A stretch of DNA of 64,000 nt from the NCBI GenBank assembly GCA_964035545.1, contig OZ037768.1, positions 22,904,819 to 22,968,818 on the forward strand, given 5' to 3'. Positions 13,001 to 24,000 of the stretch are shown here, in pieces (position 1 is the first letter of the stretch; each line of letters opens with the position of its first letter). The position numbers and the translations under genes are program-made. A model generated the notes under the pieces. It was not told where the DNA came from and did no database searches. It was given only the letters and a program-made list of their open reading frames with translations. Origin of the DNA: Bugula neritina. Its lineage: Eukaryota > Bryozoa > Gymnolaemata > Cheilostomatida > Bugulidae.

Positions 13001-16000
13001 TACTATACTATCAGTACTATACTATCAGTACTAGAGTATAATATCAGTACTAGAGTACATTGTAGTAGTAGCATGATGTAACCGTGCATGTTTGGGATTT
13101 GACCTTGTATGTGTAAGATTTGACCTTGCATGTGTAGGATTTGACCTTGTATGTGTAGGATTTGACCTTGTATGTGTAGGGTTTGACCTTGTGGATGTCG
13201 GGAAAGACGAGGTAACCGTGAGGACAGGAAAGCAGGCTAGCAAGAAGATAATACACTGCGCAGTTCAGGCTCTCATCGTCCTCTTCAATACTCAGGTCTG
13301 TACTGACTTCATACCGGGTGTGTGATGTAATGAGAGTCAGTCGCATCTTAGGAGTTGTTTTCCTTTATTCACAGGAATATAATTATTTCCTTCAACCAAT
13401 TTCAGTTTCAAGCAATAAATATTTACGCCGTAATTTAAAGGAGCTCATAAACCAGGTTTTATCAACTGATTAGGAGTTGTCATATTTTTAAGGAAATGTC
13501 ACCTTCATAGCCTTCCTTGTTCATGTTCTTTTCAACTTATGTTTTAACTTTTGGTTCCAGTACAAACTTCAAGAGATTAGGGAAGCAGGGTATTTTTTGA
13601 CTATTTAATGTCAAGTGCTTTTCTAAAGTTCATGTGAAGGTCACATTAAGGTGAGACGTCTGCATATGTTACAGGAAGCTCCTAGGATGGGCCTATCAGG
13701 AGCGAGCAGCATGGAGAGTCTCAACTCATCTCACAGCAGCTCCAACACAACCACCACCTCCAACTTCAGCAAGGACAGCTCTACCCCCCACGACAGCAGC
13801 ACACCCCCCAGTTCCCCCCACGGGAAGTACTACAGTCCTGCTGGTAGACTCTCCTCTGTCAGGGCACATCATGTGAGTACTACACTGGTCTGCGGATTTA
13901 TTTGAAGTATTTGTATTTTAATGGGTGTAAAAATTTCATCACACTGCAAGTTGTGTGTAAATCTCTTCTTCAGTATTGTTTGTTGTTTATGCTACTGTTT
14001 CTAGCCTATAAATTGTATCACTTTTGGCTGATTGTTTAGGTGAGCTACAACAGCAAGCCCCGCAACCCAAGTGGAAGTTTGCAGAGGCCCAAGCCTGTTA
14101 TGGGCGTGTCTAGAAGTCCCCGAAGCTCCAAATACACTTCACTCAGTGTGGACGATGCATTCAGATATGGGGGTCCTGCAGGTATTCTTCTTACACTCCT
14201 AGTTGATGGTGTGTGTGTGTGTGTCATGTGGTGGTGCAGGGTTAATGTTGATTCAATTATCAGATGTAATTTTACCTGCACTTGTTTCAATTATTTAATA
14301 GCGGTAGCGCGGCACCAATTCCTGGTTTTGTAATCTTTTCTTAAGGGGCTAAAGTTGAAACCCCAATACAAGTAAAGCATTTGACTAACATCTACATTTT
14401 CCACTGTTTTGTTGTGTTGTCATGCTGTATTTTGGTAAACTGCAACTTGAATTTGACACTCTAGAGCAATACCAACTGGAAGGCAGTTTCTCCAGCGATG
14501 TCGATGGTAAATTTTGTGTCAAGTTTATTATCAGACGTGATTAACTTAAGCTTTACGTCTGTTTGCCTTTGCTCCACGTCACTCACACTTTGTTTTTGTT
14601 ACGTTAGAGTTGTCTTGTTCACCTAGTGCCTATTGGATGTCCACATATTTGTTGGAATGCTATGATTGCCTATATTGTTTAGTAGGAATTCATTTCTATA
14701 AATTTTATGAAGTTTTAATACACGTGTACATAGTTAGTGTACCTCTATATTACAATATGCTTAGCCATATAACGACATATAATTTCTGCAGAGAACTATA
14801 TTGTACTATAATATACTAATTTATGGCTTTACACACTTATTTCACACATGCAGGTCGGTTCAGATATGGTGACGATGAGGCTAAAGTGATTGGCATAGAC
14901 AGTGACGGCACCCCGACAGATGACGCTAGCTCCGTGTCTTCTGCTGATACTAAGAGGCCGATGCCTACTCGATTCACCGGCAGATATAATAACAACATGG
15001 ACGTGCGATACACAACCTCTTCACCAAGTGATAGTGAAGGTATAATATGTGCAAAGTCAATATTTCTGTGAACTTAATGAGAAAAAACTGTTCTTTTTTC
15101 ATACTTATTTGCTAAATTAAAAACTTGAATTTGGGATAATTCTATTGATTGTCACTTTGAGTGACTTAAATTTCACAAGGAATGAATTTAAAAATTAAAA
15201 ACAAATCTTTTAACTTTTTCTCTTGATATATTCTTCATCCATTATTCACATTCGACATTGTCATTACCAGGTGCTGTGTCACCTTTGGGCCGAGAGAAAA
15301 CCAGGAAAGTATCTGCACCAACTAATAGAAAAATGGACAGGTTGAAAACCCCCACCAGATCTGAGGCGAAACTCAACGACTCTCAAAGGACGCCAACTAG
15401 ACTGCCCGAGAAAAACAGTGACGGAGTGAGAAGTCGAGGGGCTGCAGCAGAGATGAGTCGATCTCGCCGCATAGTGAACGAGTCCGACTCCAGTGAAGGT
15501 ATGTTGTGTTGTGGAAAGTGATGCAGACATAGTTCATGGGGTCTTACTGATTAAATATTTGTTTCAATGTGTCAACATTATGTTAAAAGTTTGTGTATTT
15601 TGAAGTTGATGTGTATAGTTTTTACGGAGAAAGCAATTCTCTTCAATTAGCAGTTTTTACTGTATTAATTGAATATTTTACAGGGCCGGTCATTGTTTAA
15701 CCGTATCACGGTTGGTAATGTGCATTAGTTTACTGTCTTCTGCATCTTCAGCTAGTTGAGTTGCTCTAGATTATGTAGTGCGGGTGGTTTGTAGATTTTG
15801 TCATCTGCTGTAGTGCGACTGTACGCCATTCTTTTACAGGAAGTGCATCCAGTTCTCATACGATGACGGCTGCCAGTGTGAAGGACCCGACTTCTCTAGC
15901 CTATCGGATTATGGTTGACGCTAAATCTGAAATCCAAGCAGTAGAGAAGATGCAGCAACTTAGCATCAACCAGAACAGACAGGAAACTCATCGTCTGCGT

Positions 16001-17077
16001 CAGGAGTTCTCCGAGAGAGTAGCCAATAGCAATCCGCCACCTGCAGGCTCTGCGAGTAACCTCTCACCCACTGCTACAGGAAGTAAATCGCCAAAGTTAG
16101 TCAAAGAAGTTCATTTCAGCGATGAGCCTCTTAGAGCCAAACCACCAGTCGCTCCTAAGCCAAAGCCTAGAGTGGAGTTTCCGGCGACCAGATTCGGTGC
16201 TAACACCCCAAGCGGTCAGCCAACAAAAGGTGTCCGATTCAAAGATATTCCTGTAGCATTGGAGAGTGACAGTGACATTGAGATGGTGCGGCCTCCACCA
16301 GGCTATGATAATGATTTTGATAATTATGATACGGTGGTTACTAGCACCCATTCTCCTGTGACATCCTTGCAACCACCACCCTACGATGTCGCTTTAAATC
16401 ACCGAACGGTTGTCAAACACGTTAGACAAGCTGAAATTGAGCAACCCGAAGCTGTCACCAGTTTCATGTCTTTGAACAAAGTACCATTAAACAGGAAACA
16501 GCTCTCTGATTCGAGAGAGCAGCTTGTTGATCACTCAGATCAGGATGACAATCTTAATTATTATGAGAATGGAGGATTCGAGGTCTCGGACTCGGAATTT
16601 GAACAGCATAGAGCTACTAGCTTTATGCCAGGTGGTACAACTCCAACTACCAATTCTGTGCAACACAGTAATAGCACCGCCACTTCAGCCAATAGCAACT
16701 CTATACTCAAACCGGCAATCAAACCATACAAGCAGCCAAACAATTTCCACCTGAACAACCAAACGTACATTAATTTACCTCCACCTCAATACAGAAATTC
16801 AGATGTCGAGTCTAACAGCGAGTCCAACTTAACGGATATCTCACAGATGGATTACGTCAATGTATACGAGGATGACGTTAACTCTAATGAGAGATATGTG
16901 TACGATATTAATAATCATTATGTAGACGATTTATATCCTGAGACTAGCCAATCATATTCAAGGCCGGCAAGACATTCTAATAGCAGCAGTAACTCCTGGG
17001 GGTACAACTCCAACCATGCAGCTCCTGGCGCTCTCCCCTTCTACATGGTAGAAGGTATGAAAGCATCAGAATGTTAA
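1018..17077 (+). CDS. TTC28: TTC28-like tetratricopeptide/CHAT domain protein (5' partial, 24 exons)
   Basis: Exons: 1018-1224, 1654-1806, 3039-3223, 3513-3640, 4204-4376, 4566-4775, 5212-5445, 5644-5890, 6864-7032, 7310-7531, 8866-9053, 9470-9795, 10285-10519, 10836-11116, 11331-11542, 11789-11969, 12872-12971, 13180-13295, 13675-13872, 14040-14181, 14465-14506, 14854-15039, 15271-15498, 15840-17077. They join in phase into 1866 codons plus TAA. TPR repeats come first (for example GNLGNVHVSLGNY and SMGNLQQALVCFEKRLVV). Next come the RVLVSLGRHEEAL block, a CHAT domain, the conserved post-CHAT part (IPGWKDLLTSVGFR, WRVPGCHEFLASLG) and a Ser/Pro-rich tail with SLAYRIMVDAKSEIQAVEKM. This order and these blocks match animal TTC28, a large TPR scaffold linked in vertebrates to the midzone and midbody in cell division. 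The 5' exons lie outside the window. The 42-bp exon 14465-14506 and the exact 3' end are the least certain parts. A possible donor at 17055 could extend the gene, but the frame simply runs on to TAA. Confidence 0.93.
1204..1392 (+). repeat. 51-bp minisatellite duplicating an exon end and its splice donor
   Basis: About 3.7 copies with period 51 bp; the AACTATATACAGGG motif starts at 1204, 1255, 1306 and 1357. The first copy is the last part of exon 1018-1224 plus its donor AAG|GTAAGT. Each further copy repeats that donor. The period is 17 codons and the frame is open throughout, so any of the four donors would keep the reading frame at the exon end. Confidence 0.9.
1545..1634 (+). repeat. three copies of a 30-34-bp intron repeat near an acceptor
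   Basis: AATCTCCCCTGTCAC-type units begin near 1545, 1574 and 1608. The array stops about 20 bp before the 3' splice site of exon 1654-1806. Confidence 0.75.
1807..3038 (+). repeat. TTC28-like intron with AT-rich minisatellite at its 3' end
   Basis: Intron sequence. From about 2885 to 3012 a 17-18-bp unit close to TAGATATTATATAATAT is repeated about seven times and stops about 27 bp before the exon at 3039. I see no exon in the rest. Confidence 0.65.
3299..3412 (+). repeat. 17-bp minisatellite in intron
   Basis: About six copies of GTTTATGCAGATGTATA with small variants, starting about 75 bp after the donor of exon 3039-3223. Confidence 0.75.
3690..3782 (+). repeat. 18-bp minisatellite in intron
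   Basis: About five copies of TAGCTCTAACTATGTAC with TTTGC variants, starting about 50 bp after the donor of exon 3513-3640. Confidence 0.75.
5891..6863 (+). other. TTC28-like intron, no other feature seen
   Basis: AT-rich intron between the RVLVSLG exon and the VAKFHE exon. No repeat array or embedded ORF that I can support. Confidence 0.5.
7151..7258 (+). mobile_element. tRNA-derived SINE copy 1
   Basis: The segment holds a tRNA-like body with an A box (GTGGTGTAATGG) and a B box (GGTTCGAATCCC), a 5' leader GTTTACCCA.TAG and a tail AGAGGCAAAAATTTTATA. The same leader, body and tail occur in inverted orientation at 52163-52275. Shared flanks beyond the tRNA body argue for a SINE family rather than two functional tRNA genes. 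It lies in a TTC28-like intron. Confidence 0.65.
7533..7615 (+). repeat. two-copy 43-bp repeat starting at a splice donor
   Basis: AGTGTTACATTA...ACAGTTACAATA at 7533 recurs at about 7576 with a few changes. The first copy starts directly at the donor of exon 7310-7531. Confidence 0.65.
7616..8865 (+). other. TTC28-like intron, no other feature seen
   Basis: About 1.25 kb of AT-rich intron before the exon at 8866. Short open stretches here have no recognisable protein content. Confidence 0.5.
9069..9365 (+). repeat. 27-bp minisatellite, 11 copies
   Basis: Eleven copies of ATGTTAGCCTGTAATTCCTA plus CTTCT or CTGCT, starting 16 bp after the donor of exon 8866-9053. The period is divisible by three, so the array is open in frame (MLACNSYFY repeats), but it lies in an intron and the frame is a by-product. 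Confidence 0.9.
10522..10705 (+). repeat. imperfect CTCTGTTACTCATAGTTACT repeat
   Basis: Interspersed ACTCTGTTACTC and ATAGTTACTCTA units begin directly after the donor of exon 10285-10519 and fill the first half of the intron. Confidence 0.75.
12210..12835 (+). repeat. 19-bp satellite-like array, about 32 copies
   Basis: TATCAACATATATAATATG units (with GTATG and ATATA variants) run without a break for about 620 bp and stop about 37 bp before the exon at 12872. Each unit contains the self-complementary core CATATATA. A higher-order pattern of alternating variants is visible, pointing to expansion in blocks. Confidence 0.9.
12976..13063 (+). repeat. short TATCAGTACTATAC repeat at a splice donor
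   Basis: About five units of TATCAGTACTA with AC or GAG variants, starting directly after the donor of exon 12872-12971. Confidence 0.7.
13093..13198 (+). repeat. 21-bp repeat duplicating a splice acceptor and exon start
   Basis: Five copies of GATTTGACCTTGTATGTGTAG. The last copy contains the acceptor GTGTAG and the first codons (GFDLV) of exon 13180-13295. Earlier copies carry the same acceptor-like TAG or AAG and stay open in the same frame. Each unit would therefore add seven residues (GFDLVCV type) if an upstream acceptor were used. Confidence 0.88.
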
Positions 17078-17654
17078 TTGTCCTCTCTTTGAAGCATATC
17101 TTGACTTCACAATGCACTTAGACCAAAGGGTATAGGCATTAAAAAGGATATTGAACGCAGTCCTAGCCAGAATTTATCTGTTTATGAACATCTATACCAA
17201 ATTTACAATTATATTTTATTTACATGATGCTCAGTCTTTCTATATATTTTTTTATTGCCTTTAGTTCTAGAAAATGTTTTTATATTTAATGAAGTTTATG
17301 ATACTTCAATTTTTCTCTGTAGATTTAGCCAGCTACTTATTGTAAAACCATGTAGTATGTATAATGCTGTACATTATCATTTATACAGTGTCTTTGAAAT
17401 CTATGTTTACCAAATATTATGTACATTTGTATATGTATGCATTTATTTGTACTATAAAACTGCTTCTAAATTGATAGACCAGCAGTTGTATGTTTGAAAG
17501 AACCAATTATATTAATATGTAGTAGAAAATGTCGATAATCTATAAAGCAATATATAATAATTACAATGTAAATCTGGCCATGTATTCACTATGAGCCAGA
17601 AGAAATGATCATGCAATACACTGAGTTGTAGTGAATAAGCTAACAGTTAAGGGG
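17078..17654. other. tail-to-tail interval between TTC28-like gene and ELOB
   Basis: 578 bp separate the two stop codons. Possible minus-strand polyadenylation signals (TTTATT on the plus strand) lie at 17215, 17251 and 17442, serving ELOB. I saw no AATAAA for the plus-strand gene, only ATTAAA near 17138. The 3' UTRs may overlap. Confidence 0.5.
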
Positions 17655-20135
17655 TCAAGCAGTCTGGGGTTCCCCGGATGAGGTCACATGCGTAGCCTCC
17701 TGCGCCTTCATTACGTCGGGGAGCTCAGGCGGGACGGAGTATGCTGTTATATCTAGTGCTTCGAACTCGCCATCTGTAGGCATTAGAAAACAATCTCAAC
17801 AAAATGTGACATAACGCAGCAGGTGAAACATGTGTCGACAATGATGGAAAACATTATCAAGACTCAACATGAGGCGACAATTTCTGGGGAAATATAAAAA
17901 TTGCTTAATCCTTGTTGAAAAGATGCATCAGGTTGGAGAGCTGTTCTTATTGGACAAAAAAACATTTAGTCTTGAAGCAACTCCAAGTTAAGCTTAGTGA
18001 AGTTCTGCAGTGAATCGTTGCTGTAAGTTTGGTCAGACAACTGTTCATTTAGCAAACAGCACCTGTTAATTTGTGTAACACACCTTTACAACTAGCATTA
18101 GATAACAGCTAGAACCTATGAAGTGTTTGGACTGTAGCTACACCCACATGTTAATATTTCCCTGTATGCCTCAGATTTACACAGCATAACCTATTTCATA
18201 ATTCTTGGAAAACCCTGCCTACATTCCACAGTACTGCTACTACTAGTGCTGCTGATGCTACAGTAGCCCAAGGTCATACTATCACCTGTCACAGTAAACA
18301 TGTAGGCACACTTTCGTTTATTAATATATGAAGGATAATTCACCTGCTTGTCTATAAACTAGGCCAACTTGCGCGGGTGACTGGGCCCTAGCAGTGGCTG
18401 CAGTGTAACCATTGTCTTGGAGATTCTTCTTTTCATCTAGAGGCTGTGAAAGTTAGAGAAATAACACTGTGAATAAGATGCTGATAGACCAGAGAGACTA
18501 AGCTATGGCAGGTGTGACATTTAATACAAGTGACCTCATTTCTAAAGTTGAACAACATTATGTCCTCAGGCAAGACTTTAGTGATGCCTTCTATCATCTT
18601 CTTCAACTCCACAACTGTCGTAGTCTCTTTGCAGTCTGTGAAGATGGTCGTCTTTTTACGTCTGATCATAAGAAATATATCCTGGGAAGTAGAAACACAT
18701 ATTTCAGTACAAACAAACAGCATTTACTACAATCACTATATTTCAGCCAATATCACTTGCAAGAGTTATAATGGTAAAGCAAGCTACTTTTTTGTCTTAT
18801 TATCAAAGCACTGCTTGACTCTAAAACATAAAGAATTTTCTCCTTAGGAGTTCTAAGCTTTTCCACTAATTATTAGATATGAGACAAGCATTACAGCCAT
18901 TAATTACATGTACTAGGTACACTAATAACATATTAACAAGTGTAGGTGGCCATAGTGAGTATACAGTTGTTAAATAACTTCACCAAACACACAAAACACT
19001 ACTTTTTCAAAGTAATTTGTTGACGCCACGATCAGATATTCACAAATGACCCCCCTGGCGATACTATACTATTAGTTACCATTATAGGAAACTTTTTTTA
19101 ACCTGGAATATTATTACTAAACACTAGGCACTGGACTGCTTGGCATATTTAAACTAAATTGTGCAGTAAATTAAAACTGTTTTGCTCTTAGCAAATTTCC
19201 TAGCTAAACCTTATACTATAAATGTTTGATCATCATTAATATTTGATATTAATTAAAGCAGCTTCGGGACAGACAATTAAAAGTAAAACTTAGAAGTTTT
19301 GTAACTTGGTCACTACCATATTGTGCTACACAGCAAGAAAAGCTAATAGATATTAGGAATTGGTGCTTTGCTTTCATGGGCAAAAAACTAGAGCATACAC
19401 AATAGCTCAATGACTCAATATGGAATCTAAAATAAAAGAAACATTGTAAATAAAAATTTAAATAATGCTTAAATTGCCCAAATTTGCTTTCCCTTTAATT
19501 TAGAGCATAAAGTATGATTATAACTGATTGATTTTGAACATAAGCTACCAATGTGACTAAGATTTACTTTATTATTAACTTAAATATCAACTTTGAGAAC
19601 CACAATCATACTAATAATTATAACAATAACTAATATATCAATATAAACGAGACTTTGAGCTAAAAGAAAAGTTAAACTGAAAGTCACATTGCAACTCCTA
19701 GTCACTCTTCTATTATTTTGAAACTTGAAGTCAAATTGAGAATTACCGATTACCAGTGCCACTATCAGTAAAATGAAATGTTACATAATTGAACCATAAG
19801 ATAAATCATCAAATGATTTAAATGTAATGATTAAAACATTGAGCAAATAACGAAGCCAGAGAGAAATGGTGAGCATTATCATTGACAGACATTTTGAGTC
19901 TTTACCAGAGTCCGACTCAACGATTAGAAAAATAATCTGAGAATGATTATCAATATGAATATCATCATGATGATCACAATCATCATCATGATTATCATCA
20001 AATTCAATGATCATGGTGATGGCGATATATAACCATTACGGTTACTCATATTGATATTGTACTGGTACACAATAATAAATTAAACCCTCACAATTACAGT
20101 AACACTAACTGTCTCACAACTTCGTAACTTACCAT
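17655..20135 (-). CDS. ELOB: Elongin B (transcription elongation factor B subunit 2)
   Basis: Coding exons in transcript order: 20135-20133 (ATG only), 18681-18535, 18443-18344, 17773-17655; 122 codons plus TGA. The protein has a ubiquitin-like fold start ([16 protein letters not shown], then [11 protein letters not shown]), then [18 protein letters not shown] and the C-terminal [19 protein letters not shown]. These match Elongin B, which pairs with Elongin C in the Elongin (SIII) complex and in VHL- and SOCS-box cullin ubiquitin ligases. The length is close to the usual 118 residues. The exon holding only the start codon is inferred: exon 2 starts at Asp in phase 0 directly after an acceptor, and the nearest convincing ATG|GTAAGT is at 20135. 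An upstream in-frame ATG at 18723 would give an unrelated N-terminus, so I prefer the split start. The gene is head-to-head with the DLK/LZK kinase. Confidence 0.92.
18682..20132 (-). other. ELOB intron 1, no other feature seen
   Basis: About 1.45 kb of AT-rich sequence between the proposed ATG exon and exon 2. A TGAT/ATCA-rich stretch at 19930-20030 is low complexity. No other gene recognised. Confidence 0.45.
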
Positions 20136-21085
20136 GATTTTAAATTTAAACTGTAAAGTGAACAAATCCCAATCTGAATTTCAATCTCAGTCCGAGTCTT
20201 AGTCTGCAAGTGTAAGGCAACAGAAGTGGTGCTAAAGTATATTTGAAGCAACCAGTAGAGCTTTGTAGTAAACTTAAAATAAACACTGTGATAACCACTC
20301 GCAATGTCCTACTCAAGAGCTAAGTACTTTTGATTTTTTAAATCAAACAGAGTCAGTCACTTCTACAATACAGTGACAGCTGTTTTGTTGTGAATTTAAA
20401 ATCCTCAGTCGAGAAGGAAACGAGGAGAATTCTGGGAAACAATATTAAAGCGATGTATCTGTTAAAAGTCAACTTTTATTGGCTGAACAGAATTAGAATA
20501 TGTTTATTTCGAGTTGTATTCTCTTGCGTTTGATTGTAATACCACGTGGATTATAATTAGAGGGACAATTCTACATTTTAGACAAGTATTCATCACATGA
20601 TAATCACATGTTGAATAAACTGTTCATCCGTAGTAGGGTGTGTTACGCATTTATTTAGACTTGCGTTGCTAACCGAAGCGGAGCTCTAGTTTAGTTTTAA
20701 TGTGACTAAACTGGTTGCCCAGGAGTAAAGTGTGTAGGGTGTGTCATAAAAATTTAGGAAAATATTATAGAATGAGCATTAGCCTGACAATAAATTTAAA
20801 TTTTAAGTATTAGGTTTTGCTGTCGTTTAGAGCTAACTGTAACGGACAATCTGAATCACAAGTACAAGACGTACACATAGTGATAGATCATAGTTATAGT
20901 TTTACTAAACTTAAACCTTACGGTAGAGTTTGAGTGTAGGTATTACTATTAGTAATACTAATAGTAATAGTTGTAGTAATACTATCGGTATTGCTACAAC
21001 GCTTGCAGTCACCTGTACTCTTTCAGTGGCAATCAGGAGCTAGTTCTAGTTTTAGTACTAGTTATTCACTTACAGACACTGGACT
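20136..21085. promoter_or_regulatory. shared divergent promoter interval of ELOB and the DLK/LZK kinase
   Basis: About 950 bp separate the two start codons on opposite strands. It contains a CCACGTGG E-box palindrome near 20543 and a low-complexity stretch of TAGTAATAC units at 20938-21000. An acceptor-like CTTACAG just before 21075 suggests that the kinase has an untranslated first exon here. Promoter function is inferred from position only. Confidence 0.4.
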
Positions 21086-24000
21086 ATGCATCCAACACTC
21101 ACAGCTCCAACCACAATGACTATGTCCAAGGTAAAAATTTATGATACTGGAGCTATTAAAATCTATAAGTATAACTATTATTTCATATTTGCTATAAGTA
21201 TATACCAGATATTTTCTAGACGAAAAAAACATTGAATTTTGTTGATATTGATGACATCAAGTTCAACACTTACTGTTGATCGCCAGTCGCACTTACACTT
21301 ACAGTTGAGTAAATGTAATTGTAAAATTATTTCATTTCACTAACTCTAAGACAATCATAGTGTTGAAATGATGGCCTTGGACCAGAACTAAGACAATACT
21401 AAGAGTAATCGATTTCATATACCTAATTTCAAGCAATTGCCAAATATTGTTTTGATTTTAATGTTTTTATATTTTTAAAATCCAAATTGAATAGAAGTTT
21501 AAACCAGTTAGTTTATTTTGTCACTTAAGGGTTTGAGTGCTTTATTAGTGATTGTCTTTTTATATATTTTGATTTAAAACATAGTTTTTTTAAGTGCATT
21601 GCCATTCTTGTCTTGAAATTCTGTTTTTGTTTTCAATCTTGTTAGTTTCTTAGTTTTTAATAAAGCTGTAAACTCAAAAAAACATTTGTCTTAGCTCAAA
21701 TTTTTAATGTGTCTTTCTCAATTCTAGAATGAACAAAAATCCCACACCACAAGCCCTCAAAGACCTTCACATATAACTGTTACTAGGCAACCAATGAAGC
21801 AAATTGAAGTGGTGCTGCCTTTACACGGTTCTAGTTGTACCACTACCACACAAGATCTCTACCCCATTGCTCACAGTCCAGATAGTAATATTTTCTCATC
21901 AAGGTAGGGTTAGAAGTCATTGTAATTATATGTAATTCATACTCTCTAATAGGGATGGGTCTCCCTGAATTAGGTAGATTGTGTCACTTTTTGCGAAACT
22001 CGCTATGCACTTGATCATTGTGAAAAGCTATTGCATATATTTTTTGCATTACCTATACAACTTTCTGGTATGATGCAATGAAGCATGGTACTATATCGAT
22101 TGAGCAGTGGTAGTTGAAATATTTATTGAATAAGCTTATATAAATAAACAGTATGCTCTCCTGTCAAGTTTTTTACCCCCAACCCCTGCTGCTGTTTGTA
22201 GTTGATTCCTGAAGAAAGGATTTAATCAATAGATGCTTGTGTCACTTCATTTAATTGGCCCTCAGTACAGGCCTTTACAAAAAGATAGTAAATATGCACA
22301 ATAACACACCTCTGTACTTATTTTCAATGTAAATAGTTGTATAGTAGCTTTTTGTTTGGTCTTGACTTGTACTGAAATGCTAACAGTGTTAGATGCATAC
22401 AAAACCTTGTGATTCACAAAAAATACTAAATTTTCCAACTTGCTGTAACTGTTCTTGTGTGAAGTGAAAATTTACTCAATCGTTCTAGTTCCAAAAACTC
22501 AAGGAAATATTTAGGCACTTTTCCAAAAATTATGAGGGCCTAGCTGTGTAATGATTGTGAAATGTGGCCTGACTGTAACACAATAAGTTACGAAATGCTG
22601 AGAAGAAGGAGATATTAGCAGATAGCATGTGTTGTAGCTCACTAGCCTTATCAGAGAGTACCAACTCAGGTCATGTGACCGACATTCCTAGACCTACGCC
22701 ACCTCACAGACAGAGTAAAAACACAATGGTGCCGCCCAAACAGCAAACGCAAAACAGGGACGAGCTCAAACAGCCCGCTGACAGTCAGCCATATTGGATT
22801 AACGGCCTCATCACCTGTCTCAAGCCCGTTTGGTCCATCATTGGTCGAGCCACTTTAGAGGAAAAACTAAAAGGTTTGTAACTTTATGACTCAACCAATA
22901 TTTTCACTCAGGAAGTTGGTTAAGATGTAACGGCAACTTTCAACTTTGAGTCGTCATAGTCTGAATAACTGCTACTTATAGTCTGATGTGCAGGTAAACC
23001 CATGGGAGAATATTGGGCCAAGTTTATACACAATACAAAGTATAATCACTACTGATTTCACAAACTAGCAAACTCTGTTATAGAATTGAATAAAAAAATT
23101 ATAGACACCAACTGGCTCCATAGGCTAAGATTCTACAACTAATAGATTAATGTAGTATTGAACTTGTGCACCAAGGCTAAGATGAATCCCTCTTTGTTTT
23201 GATCTAAACATTAGAATCCCACATCATAAGGTTTATGGGCTGCCAAAGCCTGCTGCCAGAGTTGTAATGCTGCATTTAGAAGTAATTACTCTATTGATAC
23301 ATCAAACATGCAAGAGTTGGTATCATTAAGCATGTCGGCCACACTACTCCATGAGTAATATCACAGGTAGAGTGAATGGAGAATAATGTCTTCCCATTTC
23401 ATAACAGGGTTATGTAATAATATAATTGTTGAAGTAATCAAAGTTGAAGCAGTGGCAGGTAAAATCTTTTTATTAGTGTTACAATACGCAGTTAATTACG
23501 CAGTCAATCAATATGTCTGCTATTACACATGTTAAACTCAAATTAACTTAGTAATAGTGACTTATTAGCGTCATATAGGTGTATTCACCTGTCTATAGTA
23601 ACTGTCTAGCCTTTTTTTTCACTCTCTCTCCTATCCAATATTCTATACTATGTTGGTTTTCATCAAACTGTATATCATTGTGTTTGAGGCATGGCATGAC
23701 CATCTTGGTTTTATATTAACAAAGGGGTGTGAATATAAAGTACTTTAGCAGGTGAGCGCAGTAATGGAAAAATTGAGAAAAGCCTGTGTTCTAGATTAAT
23801 AATGTAGCAAAAAAGTTATGTTTTCAACTGGCTTCCCAAACCAAAATACAATAAGAAAGTTAAAGAAATTGAGCTATCTCAATTTTTCTACCACTACTGC
23901 ACCTAAATGACTGTTTATTCCATTATTTACAATCTACAGAAACACCTTATTGCAGTCTAAACTCTAGTTATTGGTTGCCAATCTTCAAGTTAATAAAAAC

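Noticed and set aside
18505-18771. 88-codon plus-strand open frame
   Set aside because: Antisense shadow of the ELOB exon; the minus-strand reading matches a known protein.
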